From Lachnospiraceae bacterium (lineage in GTDB: Bacteria > Bacillota_A > Clostridia > Lachnospirales > Lachnospiraceae), in NCBI GenBank assembly GCA_024690425.1, contig JAILCT010000258.1:1-64000 (forward strand): a DNA stretch of 64,000 nucleotides, written 5' to 3'. The position numbers and the translations under genes were made by a program. Shown here one piece after another: positions 36,061 to 44,094 of the stretch; position 1 is the first letter of the stretch, and the number at the start of each line of letters is the position of its first letter. The notes beneath the pieces were generated by a model. It had not been told where the DNA came from. It was given only the letters and a program-made list of their open reading frames with translations, and ran no database searches.

Positions 36061-36111
36061 CTCTATATTCTCCGATCTTATTCATGGAATCACCTATGTC
36101 CGCGCACTTGA

Positions 36112-36125
36112 TTAGTGGACACTAA
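36112..36125 (-). promoter_or_regulatory. Candidate operator of the DtxR-type regulator
   Basis: TTAGTG (36112-36117) and CACTAA (36120-36125) are perfect inverted half-sites separated by GA, placed upstream of the regulator start at 36060. Autoregulation is inferred. Confidence 0.45.
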
Positions 36126-36201
36126 CAATAGTATACATCATTTAACTCTTGTTGTATACCCCAAATATGATCTATATCTGCTGTTTTGATAACAGAAGTG
36201 A

Positions 36202-37464
36202 TTATTTCCATATCCCCGGCCAAATATTATCGCACAGATCTCTGCAGCGTTCCACGGAAAATAAGCTGTCCTGCTTTAAGATTTCATTTGACCCGGCCAG
36301 TCTGTCATCGTAATCCTTCAGCCTGTATACCGCCAATTCATCTCTGCTTTTACTCAGATGAGTAACAAGGGCTTCCACATCATTATCCTTTATTGTCACC
36401 CGTCCGTCTTCATCGCGACCGACCCGGACTCTCGCCATTCCTCCCACCAGCCTGTTCCCGACATTCTCGCCCTTGCCGGATGTCCAGTTGACGAAGTTGC
36501 CTATGGAATAGTAGACCAGCATCCTGTTCCCGTTGACTCCATCATCCATCCATTCAACAGGCTGGATGACATGCGGATGTGTTCCTATCACAAGATCTGC
36601 TCCGTTATCCATAAAGATATCTGTCCATTCCCTCTGTTCGTCAGATGGTTCATAGTCATATTCGATCCCCCAGTGAGGACAGACTATAGTAAAATCAGCC
36701 TCTTTTTCCGCTCGCTCCAGGTCACTTATGACTTCATCTTTTTTCAGCCGGTTGACTGAATATCTGTCTCCGCCCGAAATATTGACTCCATTAGTACCAT
36801 AGGTATAGTTAAGTATCGCAATTCTGACACCCGTTCTTTCCACAACCGCTATCTCTTTCTCCCGTTGACTGTCACTTATGCCGACGATCGTTACATCCGG
36901 GTGATTTTCACCCCAATAGGTGACGCAATTGACCAATCCCGTCTCTCGACGGTCATACACATGATTGGTCGCGTGACACACAACATCAAAACCGGTTGAT
37001 GCCAGTTCATCAGCTATTTCAAACGGAGCATTAAAGGACGGGTATCCGGTCACCCCCAGCTCTTTTCCACCTATGATAACTTCCTGGTTTACTATCGCAA
37101 TATCCGACTCCCTTATTTCATTACGTACGTTTTTAAATAATCCCGAATAATCGTAGTCTCCATCTTCAAGCCGGCAGGTCTTGTTTATTCCGTCATGGAG
37201 CAGGATATCTCCTACCATAACTATCGATATTGTATCTTCTTTGCTTGGCTTTGAAGCAACAGGGGACGGCTCTGCAGGTCCATTATCAGAACTTACAGAG
37301 TCGTCCCCATGTATCATATCATTCTCTGGCCTGTCTGCCTCAGCATTCTCTGACAGGGATGCGGCATGAAATCCTTCTTCCGGCCGGACCGCATTCCCGG
37401 TGCATCCGCACAGGCATACGGTAAGTATGATCCAGAATAATGATCTTACGCCTTTCCTAATCAA
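36202..37464 (-). CDS. CapA-family (PGA_cap) lipoprotein, metallophosphatase-like
   Basis: The protein of about 420 residues has a lipoprotein signal ending CLCGC and a low-complexity linker, then a CapA/PgsA domain. That domain has VMVGDILLH, NQEV, YPSFNAP, CHATNHVYDR, CPHWGIEY, GTHPHVIQP and YSIGNFV. CapA proteins belong to the metallophosphatase superfamily and serve poly-gamma-glutamate capsule export, but most paralogues have no proven role. A TTG start at 37464 (8 nt after AAGG) places it inside the end of the S1-domain gene; an in-frame GTG at 37491 is the alternative. It is the third gene of the rep-S1-capA unit. Confidence 0.82.
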   Translation of the reverse strand: MIRKGVRSLFWIILTVCLCGCTGNAVRPEEGFHAASLSENAEADRPENDMIHGDDSVSSDNGPAEPSPVASKPSKEDTISIVMVGDILLHDGINKTCRLEDGDYDYSGLFKNVRNEIRESDIAIVNQEVIIGGKELGVTGYPSFNAPFEIADELASTGFDVVCHATNHVYDRRETGLVNCVTYWGENHPDVTIVGISDSQREKEIAVVERTGVRIAILNYTYGTNGVNISGGDRYSVNRLKKDEVISDLERAEKEADFTIVCPHWGIEYDYEPSDEQREWTDIFMDNGADLVIGTHPHVIQPVEWMDDGVNGNRMLVYYSIGNFVNWTSGKGENVGNRLVGGMARVRVGRDEDGRVTIKDNDVEALVTHLSKSRDELAVYRLKDYDDRLAGSNEILKQDSLFSVERCRDLCDNIWPGIWK

Positions 37465-38365
37465 ACTTGAATCCCTTAAGAAGGTCACCAAGTCCGGTAC
37501 CGATAGTCTCGTTTGACGAATACTTCTGAGCTTCTATAGAAGATTCCTCGCCACTTCCTTCTTCTTCAGCCGCAGCCTTGATGCTAAGGCTTATCTTGCC
37601 TTCATTGGTATTCAATATCTTCACCCTGACCTTATCGCCCACCTTAAGTACTTCGGAAGGCTTCTTAATCCTGAATTCACTGATCTGCGAAATATGAACC
37701 AGGCCACTCAGCCCGTCGCCTATATCAACAAAAGCTCCAAATGTCTGCAGGCTCTCAACAACACCATCAGTTATTGTTCCCGGAGCAAGCATTGCTATCT
37801 TATGATCATGTTCTTCTTTCAGCCTCTCCTTAAGCACTTCCTTCGCTGACAGGATCAGCTTCTTTTTGTCGCCGTTAACTTCCGTGACCCGCACGGTCAA
37901 CTTCTTCCCCTGGAAGGAATCGAGATCTTCAACATATGAAACATCCAGCTGGGAAGCAGGGATAAAACCCCTTATTCCCTCGACATACGCAACAGCTCCA
38001 CCCTTGACTACCTGAGTTATCTTTACCGGTATCTCCTTCTTTTCTTCCATATACTGCTTCAGTACATCCCATGCCAGTACGGCATTTGCCTCTTTTTTAG
38101 ATAACACTATGTTGCCATTACCGTCATCGGTCTTTATAACTGTAGCTTCGATCTCATCCCCGATCTTTACATCGTCAAGGATCGAAAATCCGGGATCATC
38201 ACTTAAATCCCCAGCCTTTATTATTCCCTGGGTATAATACTTAAGATCCAGCGTTACTTCTTCATCTGTAACATCGATTACGGTTCCCTTGATAACATCG
38301 CCCTCATTTATTGTACGGAACGACGCCTCAAGCTCTCTTTCATAGTCCTTCATTGATTCTTCCAT
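37457..38365 (-). CDS. Ribosomal S1-like RNA-binding protein with three S1 domains
   Basis: The 302-residue protein has three S1 repeats, at about 19-90 (GDVIKGTVIDVTDEEVTLDLKY), 105-175 (GGAVAYVEGIRGFIPASQLD) and 193-262 (GVVESLQTFGAFVDIGDGLSGLVHISQIS). An acidic tail follows. It resembles the short S1 proteins of Firmicutes that bind mRNA and assist translation. It begins 20 nt after the replication initiator gene on the same strand with a GGGGG site, so it is likely co-transcribed with rep. That is an unexpected partner, and might reflect a role in replicon or transcript control or a carried housekeeping copy. Confidence 0.88.
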   Translation of the reverse strand: MEESMKDYERELEASFRTINEGDVIKGTVIDVTDEEVTLDLKYYTQGIIKAGDLSDDPGFSILDDVKIGDEIEATVIKTDDGNGNIVLSKKEANAVLAWDVLKQYMEEKKEIPVKITQVVKGGAVAYVEGIRGFIPASQLDVSYVEDLDSFQGKKLTVRVTEVNGDKKKLILSAKEVLKERLKEEHDHKIAMLAPGTITDGVVESLQTFGAFVDIGDGLSGLVHISQISEFRIKKPSEVLKVGDKVRVKILNTNEGKISLSIKAAAEEEGSGEESSIEAQKYSSNETIGTGLGDLLKGFKFD

Positions 38366-38385
38366 TGGTCTTATCCCCCTTTATT

Positions 38386-39582
38386 TTACTGAAGAGCTGC
38401 CCTCTCCAATTCTTCATAATCATATTTTCTCTGGTCAAAGTCATTAAATCCGCTTCTGATCACGGTCTTCTCATTAGGCTTTATCTGATTGTTTATCGCC
38501 CATATCATAAAAGCAGTATATGAAGTCTTGAATTCCCGCTGCTGCCTGGCTGCCTCATGTGCGATCTTCACCTTCTCAAGGTCATAACCTGCAGCCTTTA
38601 TTATGGCCCTGCAGTCCGCAACCCTGATCCTTTCTATCTCATAAGCAAGGTCAAGAACTTCATCGACAAGATCATCCTCATTGTATTCCATTAAAGGTGT
38701 ATTGTCTTCTATCTTATGCTCTTCGTTCTTTACCCCGGCAGGTGTCTTGTCAATGTAGAAATACAGCGACTTTATCCTTCCGCCCTTTCCTTCCCGGGCC
38801 GATGGCTCATAACTTACTTTAAGTTCTGTCTTTTCATTGATCTCATCAACCGCCTTGTCAATGGTCCTTTTAAAATGACGCCAGTCATCATTAGTCTGTT
38901 CCTTAACCTTCTCAAGCGCCTTGTTATAGTCGGGTGTCCCGCTTATGGAATTCTTGGAAGTCTCGATAAGCGTCTTCTTCACGCCGCCCACTTCTATATT
39001 GATCGTTCCCATCTCGAATTTAAGCTCAGCAACATCGATATCAACTACTATTTTATTGGGATCCCTGGCTGTTTCCCCTTTTGGAATATAGGCCTTGGAT
39101 TTGAGTATTTCATATAATCTCAGAGAATAATTGGACTTGAATGAAGTGACCACGCCAAGGTCGAGTACCGTAAAGTTGTTGGTAAGCTGTATCAGCTTAT
39201 CCTTCATCTCCGGAGCAAACCTTATGGTAAGTTCATTATTTTCATATTTTGCCTTAGTGATGAGCGGAACATATTCGAATGATTCAGTGTCCGGATTGGA
39301 ATAGCCCATTACACGGCCGGATAACATTTCCGCAGTCTTGTCAAGATTGGAGAAGTAAGTACCTGCCTTCCAGCCCATTAGCTTACTGAGCTGAGACCTT
39401 GACATCCTTACTATAACGGATCCTTCGGCATCAACTTCACCGTTCTTTACATTAGCTATGGCACAGTTAAGAAGTTTATTCTCAGTGATAGTAGACTTGT
39501 ATTTGGCAGATATTAATGCATTACCCTTGGAATACCTAATACCCGGAGAATAGAATTCGAGCTTTTCATTATTATTTTTCAT
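38386..39582 (-). CDS. Rep_3-like plasmid/chromid replication initiator
   Basis: The 398-residue protein fits the Rep_3 (RepB/RepE) winged-helix initiator layout. An N-terminal domain has KGNALISAKYKSTITENKLLNCA and SRSQLSKLMGW. A second winged helix holds NYSLRLYEILKSKAY, a hallmark segment of the family, and RTIDKAVDEINEKTELKVSYE. A C-terminal extension of about 110 residues is less conserved. It faces away from a 780-bp AT-rich region with repeats and a DnaA box, the presumed origin. Family assignment is by motif reading and should be confirmed by HMM. Confidence 0.85.
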   Translation of the reverse strand: MKNNNEKLEFYSPGIRYSKGNALISAKYKSTITENKLLNCAIANVKNGEVDAEGSVIVRMSRSQLSKLMGWKAGTYFSNLDKTAEMLSGRVMGYSNPDTESFEYVPLITKAKYENNELTIRFAPEMKDKLIQLTNNFTVLDLGVVTSFKSNYSLRLYEILKSKAYIPKGETARDPNKIVVDIDVAELKFEMGTINIEVGGVKKTLIETSKNSISGTPDYNKALEKVKEQTNDDWRHFKRTIDKAVDEINEKTELKVSYEPSAREGKGGRIKSLYFYIDKTPAGVKNEEHKIEDNTPLMEYNEDDLVDEVLDLAYEIERIRVADCRAIIKAAGYDLEKVKIAHEAARQQREFKTSYTAFMIWAINNQIKPNEKTVIRSGFNDFDQRKYDYEELERAALQ

Positions 39583-39984
39583 ACATCCCCCTGTGTTGTT
39601 GCTTTTTTATAATAACAACATCTTTATTAATTATTTATATGCCCCGAAACCCTGTAAATATAGGAAAAAACCGATTTACTCATCCCTCATTATTTATAAA
39701 ATCGGCCCTCTTTTATTAAGAGGATATCCATATGTGTTTATGAAGATGTACCATAAAATTTATGGGCAAATTAAACCTTGATCAATATGAATATATACCC
39801 CCCGTTGTACTTACTTGTACCAACATTTTTAGGGGAAAGGCTTAACTCGTACCATCTTTTTTACCTTGTACAAATATGTTGTATCATATCCGGGTGAAAA
39901 CATCAAGATATTGATTTAAATTTGTACCATCTTTTTTATAGAAAAATTATGGGCATTATTAAATGCGGTATAAAAATTATTAAC

Positions 39985-40352
39985 TTTGCCCATTATTTTT
40001 ACGATATGAATCTTTACCATGTGATCATGCCCATAATAAATAAAAACAATGCCCGCTTTTTTTACGGCAGCTCTTTTTAGCTTGGCTTTTGTGGATAAAA
40101 GGTGTTCATTAGACTTAAAAACCGGAAAATATGGGGATTTATCAACATTTTTTTGAAAGAACAGACAAAAAGGAGAGCATTGATTATATATCGGAAAGTC
40201 AAAAGAAAGAATGAAATACCATAAAATTTACAAATATAGCCCTAAATTTTTATCACAGGCCCGGATTTATGACCAACAATGCCTGTTATTTTTATGATGA
40301 AAGCCTATAATGCCCGGTTTTGAGGGAAACTTTGCCCTAAAACTTTACGACA
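39985..40352 (+). repeat. Iteron-like direct repeats, four imperfect copies
   Basis: Units at 39985-40010, 40048-40069, 40278-40300 and 40331-40352 share a TTTGCCC or AATGCCC start, a T-rich middle and an ending TTTACGA or TTTATGA. Shorter inverted matches (TATGGGCA) occur near 39761 and 39948. They could be binding sites for the initiator. Confidence 0.6.
40090..40098 (-). promoter_or_regulatory. DnaA box
   Basis: TGTGGATAA is the exact reverse complement of the consensus DnaA box TTATCCACA. A one-mismatch box TTATCAACA lies at 40139-40147 on the plus strand. Both lie within the presumed origin. Confidence 0.7.
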
Positions 40353-40362
40353 CCTGTTCGTA

Positions 40363-40971
40363 TTAATGACGTTTGTTCTTACTTTCGGCTATAAGCCTGT
40401 CAAGATATTTCTCATACTCTGCTCCTGACATGAACTCGTCATAGTAGTAGTCAGCGTCTTTTACAGGACCGGCATCAGATTCAGAAGATACAGGCAATTG
40501 ACCAATTGGGTCAGAACCATTTATCCGGTCAGTAGATGAATAACGCTTGATATAAATAGATGGCTGCGTGCGGATATATTCCACAGAAGAAGCAAGCCTT
40601 ATATATTTACCAAGATCCAGCATATGGAATTGCCGGAGGATCATTAGTTTAATATATGAAGGTGTTCTGTTCTTTCCTGAATACCAATCCTCTATAGTCC
40701 TTATTGGAATACAAAAAATATGGGAAATATCGCTCTTTTTGGCACCGGCAGCTTCAAGAAGGTCCTTAAAAGACATATTCTTGGCTTCATACAGCTCTCT
40801 AAGAAGATACAAACACTCCTGGTATGTGATCCCGTATGCATCATAGTTAAATATTGAAGTGTCCGTAGATAAGGATGAAACATACTGATCAGACAGATCA
40901 TAGTCATCAACAGCATTCCAGAGCTTATGAAATACTCTGTCAGGGATGATCTTAAGCCTTTTTTTCCTCAT
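40363..40971 (-). CDS. HTH protein between origin and partition region
   Basis: The 202-residue protein is of unknown family. Residues about 65-115 look like an XRE-type helix-turn-helix: FKDLLEAAGAKKSDISHIF, then IPIRTIEDWYSGKNRTPSYI. The C-terminal 60 residues are polar and likely flexible. ATG at 40971 has GGAGG 5 nt upstream. It points towards rep across the origin, and could regulate rep or copy number. A role is inferred from position only. Confidence 0.7.
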   Translation of the reverse strand: MRKKRLKIIPDRVFHKLWNAVDDYDLSDQYVSSLSTDTSIFNYDAYGITYQECLYLLRELYEAKNMSFKDLLEAAGAKKSDISHIFCIPIRTIEDWYSGKNRTPSYIKLMILRQFHMLDLGKYIRLASSVEYIRTQPSIYIKRYSSTDRINGSDPIGQLPVSSESDAGPVKDADYYYDEFMSGAEYEKYLDRLIAESKNKRH

Positions 40972-41340
40972 TTATACCTCCGTGAAACACGATTTTTGAT
41001 CGAAAACTAAGAAAAACACCACGGAATACGTGGATTACAATAAGAATTATATCCATAAAAACAAATAATTACAAGCATCTTAAAACTAAAAATAGTATAA
41101 GAATGTTTCACAAAAACCGGAACTAAGAGATAATACCACGTAACGCGAGGATATAAAATAACAAAAAGGTATAAACATAAGGCTTTCGGCCAAATAAAAT
41201 AATTATTAGATTCTGTTTGTTTTTCGCTGTCTGATACAAAAATATCCTCTATAATGTTCGTTTTCTCCTGCTTTTTGCTCTTCGCCTGTTTTTTGACCCA
41301 AAATCCTAATCTATAAGGAATTTAACACACATATAAAATA
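40972..41340. other. Non-coding AT-rich spacer
   Basis: No gene is seen. The stretch is AT-rich, contains the ribosome site and promoter region of the HTH gene, and leads into the repeat field that starts near 41341. Confidence 0.6.
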
Positions 41341-42134
41341 ATAAATTGCTAAATAGAGTTATATAATTAGCGATTTATTGAATAAATAAACTGCTAAAAC
41401 AATAAATATATAAACTGCAAAAATAGTAAACGACCGGCTATAAATAATTAAATAAACTGATAAACATAAAATAACTAAACTATAAATATATAAACCGGTA
41501 AACTAATAAACATATAAATCATATCATTTCTTTAGTAAATTCGGAAGAGGAAAAAATGGGTACTAAATAGTAATTAAATAAACTTGTAAATAGAAAAACA
41601 ATAAGTTTAAAAATTTACACAGAAAGGTTATTCGGGTCCAGGGAAAAGAAAAAATAAATAAACTGAAAAATGGATACATAAAAAACCAAATATATAAACT
41701 GCTATATTATAAAACCATCATTGTAAAGACTTTTCTTTATTGTTTAGTGTGATAGATCCTGTACACAGATATTGCAGCGTTGGACATACCGATCATCTGA
41801 GCGTGGTTATAAGTACTAATAAATAAGTACATATAGGAAGGATATATATAAAGCAAGTAAAAGCAAAATAGTAATATAATAATTAACCAGTTTATATAAT
41901 TTGTAATTATATAAACAATTACAATGATAAGAGTGACAGTTGATCAACGGGAAGTCTAAAGATATTACTAAACCAGTAAATTATAGTTTGTTAAATTAAA
42001 GTTTTGTAAATATCTATATTATTAAACACAAAAACATATAAACTAATAAACTAAACAATTCTCAACAATTAAATAAACTGATAAACGGAAAATATCATAA
42101 AATAAATAATAAATTTTATAAACTGATAAATTGG
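41341..42134. repeat. Partition-site-like field of TAAACTG repeats
   Basis: About a dozen irregularly spaced, mostly same-strand copies of ATAAACTGATAAAC-like units fill this extremely AT-rich region upstream of parA. TAAACTG itself occurs exactly at 41387, 41411, 41453, 41657, 41696, 42074 and 42119; others are variants such as TAAACCGGTAAAC (41491). No gene is seen here. A centromere (parS/parC) bound by the AT-hook protein encoded after parA is the likely reading. Confidence 0.65.
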
Positions 42135-42207
42135 TTCTTGCAAAATTATGTTAACTATGTTAGTTTAATCTTATAAATTTAGTGAAAATCAAAAATGGAG
42201 GAATGAA

Positions 42208-42972
42208 ATGTCGGTAATAATAGCATTAGCCAACCAGAAGGGAGGCGTCGGCAAGACTACCAGTACGATAGAACTGGCGGCCTGCTTCGAGAACAGAGGA
42301 TATAAAACTCTTGTAGTAGATCTTGAACAGCAGATGGATACAACCAAGTACTGCGGCGGAGATCCCTTTAAATCAGGATGTTACAAGGTTTTGAAGGAGG
42401 AAATGGATATAAGGGATGCGATCCAGCAGACGGAGGAATTTGATCTTCTTCCGGCAACCCCTGAACTGAGCAAGGCGGATGATGAATTCACAAAGCCTAC
42501 TGATGTGCTTAAGCTGAAGAAGGCACTTAAGGCCATAGAAGATGACTATGATTTCGTTGTAATAGATACCAATCCGGGCAGAAACAGGCTCCTTAATATG
42601 GCTTATATAGCCTCGGATTACGTGATAATCCCCACGGATGCTGATGATGGCTCTGTTTCCGGTATTATATCGATATTTGACGATCTCAAGGAATATAAGG
42701 AAGCGGGTTGGACTGATTCGGATGTGATGGGAATTATCCTTACCAGATATGAGAATACATCCATGCACAGATACCAGGAAGAGGTGATACGTGAGCTTAT
42801 AGAGGTTAAGCAGCCCGATGCATTCTTCATGAACGTGCGTAAGGCTATTGCGGCATCTGAGTGCAAAACTGAGAGAACCAGCCTGCAGAGGGGCAAGAGG
42901 AGCTCCAAGCCTGCAATTGATTACAGGAACATAGCTGATGAGATCATAGACCGCTTAACAGAGGAGGATTGA
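42208..42972 (+). CDS. parA: ParA-family partition ATPase
   Basis: The 254-residue protein has the deviant Walker A KGGVGKTTST at residues 11-20 and the Walker B-like DFVVIDTNPGRNRLL. Like small type Ib ParAs it has no N-terminal HTH domain. It should form the motor for segregation of the replicon. It is followed 1 nt later by the gene for a small DNA-binding partner and preceded by the repeat field. AATGGAGGAATGAA gives a good ribosome site. Confidence 0.93.
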   Translation: MSVIIALANQKGGVGKTTSTIELAACFENRGYKTLVVDLEQQMDTTKYCGGDPFKSGCYKVLKEEMDIRDAIQQTEEFDLLPATPELSKADDEFTKPTDVLKLKKALKAIEDDYDFVVIDTNPGRNRLLNMAYIASDYVIIPTDADDGSVSGIISIFDDLKEYKEAGWTDSDVMGIILTRYENTSMHRYQEEVIRELIEVKQPDAFFMNVRKAIAASECKTERTSLQRGKRSSKPAIDYRNIADEIIDRLTEED

Positions 42973-42973
42973 A

Positions 42974-43492
42974 ATGGCACTGAAAGTTAAAAACCCTAAA
43001 AAGAACCTTGCGGATATATTGATCGAGAAGGAACGACTGAATGAGTCATATGATTCATCGTCGGCGGTAAGCCTGAAGACGCTCGAGTCAATACCTGAGA
43101 ATGAAGAACCGGAAGAAGACAAGCAGATCCAAGAAATATCGGGGGTAGAGACAAAGAAAGAGAATGATAGACCAAATGAGTCAATCGGTCAAAATATTGA
43201 AAAGCAGGTCATAAATGAACCCAGTAAGCCGGTTCTCGCGGATGTTTCGGGTGACGCGGTAAGAAGACCCATATATGATATGGAAGATTACAATCCGCCA
43301 AGAAAGAAAAGGGGACGTCCGTACCAGGGATACGCAGAGAATACACATGTACAGTCGATCTATGTAAGAAACGATCTCTACGAATATATAATGATAAATT
43401 ACGTGGGACACGGAAGAAAGCATACGTCATTCAATAAATTCGTAAATGCCGCGATCAATAATTACTTAAGAATGCTTGATGAAGAAAGATAG
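42974..43492 (+). CDS. AT-hook plus ribbon-helix-helix partition partner (ParB-like)
   Basis: The 172-residue protein has a long acidic, likely disordered N-terminal half. It then has an AT-hook core (KKRGRPYQ) near residue 112 and a C-terminal segment compatible with a ribbon-helix-helix fold: a strand HVQSIYVRNDLYEYI, then TSFNKFVNAAINNYL. It does not resemble classical ParB, but small RHH proteins are the usual partners of type Ib ParA. The AT-hook fits the AT-rich repeat field upstream of parA. It is in operon with parA. Confidence 0.78.
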   Translation: MALKVKNPKKNLADILIEKERLNESYDSSSAVSLKTLESIPENEEPEEDKQIQEISGVETKKENDRPNESIGQNIEKQVINEPSKPVLADVSGDAVRRPIYDMEDYNPPRKKRGRPYQGYAENTHVQSIYVRNDLYEYIMINYVGHGRKHTSFNKFVNAAINNYLRMLDEER

Positions 43493-43500
43493 GATATAAA

Positions 43501-43530
43501 AACGATCGGGGGCATCAGCCCTCGATCGTT
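43501..43530 (-). terminator. hsp20 terminator
   Basis: A 13-bp stem (43501-43513 with 43518-43530, one G-U pair) with a 4-nt loop. On the minus strand it is followed by TTTTTATAT. The loop and one arm include the last codons and stop of hsp20, and it also separates this gene from the convergent partition operon. Confidence 0.85.
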
Positions 43531-43958
43531 ATGTATTTGGTCTCCGGAACTTCCGGCTTTAATTCCTTTTTTGGAACGGATATCTTCAGAATACCGTCTT
43601 CGTATTTAGCCTTGATATCCTCCTGAGTAACTGCTTCGCCTACATAGAAGCTTCTTGAAGATCTGCCGTAGTAGCGCTCGCGCCTGATGAAGTTACCCTT
43701 GTCATCATTCTCGTTTTCTTCGTGCTTGCTCTCGGCGCTGATGGTCATATAACCTTCCTTGAGCTCGATCTTCAATTCGTCCTTTTTGTGACCGGGAAGC
43801 TCTACCGCAAGCTCGTATCCGGATTCATTCTCCTTGATATCGGTCTTCATGAGACCCGGTTCCGGCCCCTTTACAGGCCGCTGCGGTCTTGCGGGATAAT
43901 GGAAGTTATCAAAAAGATCATCAAATAAGTTCTCTGCAAAAATACTTGGCATCAACAT
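43515..43958 (-). CDS. Hsp20/alpha-crystallin small heat-shock protein
   Basis: The 147-residue chaperone has an alpha-crystallin domain at about 38-135 (YELAVELPGHKKDELKIELKEGYMTISAE) with the family A-x-x-x-n-G-v-L motif as AKYEDGILKISVPK. The N-terminus has FDDLFDNF. It holds unfolding proteins during heat stress. A perfect CIRCE element over its promoter indicates HrcA control. AGGAGG lies 7 nt ahead of the ATG. Confidence 0.95.
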   Translation of the reverse strand: MLMPSIFAENLFDDLFDNFHYPARPQRPVKGPEPGLMKTDIKENESGYELAVELPGHKKDELKIELKEGYMTISAESKHEENENDDKGNFIRRERYYGRSSRSFYVGEAVTQEDIKAKYEDGILKISVPKKELKPEVPETKYITIEG

Positions 43959-44014
43959 AAGTCATACCTCCTGTCTTTATATGTTATTGATATTGTTTTT
44001 CTTGTTGCAATTAT

Positions 44015-44043
44015 GTTATATCACCTTTGTTAGCACTCGTCAA
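44015..44043 (-). promoter_or_regulatory. hsp20 promoter
   Basis: Minus-strand TTGACG (44043-44038), a 17-nt spacer and TATAAC (44020-44015). The CIRCE operator overlaps it. Confidence 0.75.
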
Positions 44044-44056
44044 GTTTGAGTGCTAA
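44030..44056. promoter_or_regulatory. CIRCE element (HrcA operator)
   Basis: TTAGCACTC (44030-44038), a 9-nt spacer and GAGTGCTAA (44048-44056) match the CIRCE consensus exactly. It overlaps the hsp20 promoter and lies 38 nt before thiN. Confidence 0.97.
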
Positions 44057-44094
44057 CAAAAATTGTGAACTTTTTGTGTTCTAAGGAGAAAACC

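Larger units (their letters stand above)
39583..40362. other. Putative replication origin, non-coding AT-rich region
   Basis: This 780-bp stretch upstream of rep has no convincing gene. It holds several GTACCAT-containing repeats (near 39748, 39849 and 39922, with a GTACCAA variant at 39818). It also has TGCCC-TTATTTTTACGA-type repeats on both strands, a perfect DnaA box and a near-match. The features together fit an iteron-type origin used by the adjacent Rep_3-like initiator. Confidence 0.7.

Noticed and set aside
39593..39781. A 62-codon open frame on the plus strand in the presumed origin
   Set aside because: No ribosome site, composition follows the AT-rich DNA, and it overlaps repeats; judged non-coding.
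41341..42134. Repeat field considered as a CRISPR array
   Set aside because: Units are short, AT-only, imperfect and irregularly spaced, with no unique spacers and no cas genes.
36202..43492. Rep/ParA region considered as part of a prophage or integrative element
   Set aside because: No integrase, relaxase, phage structural gene, or flanking attachment repeats were seen.
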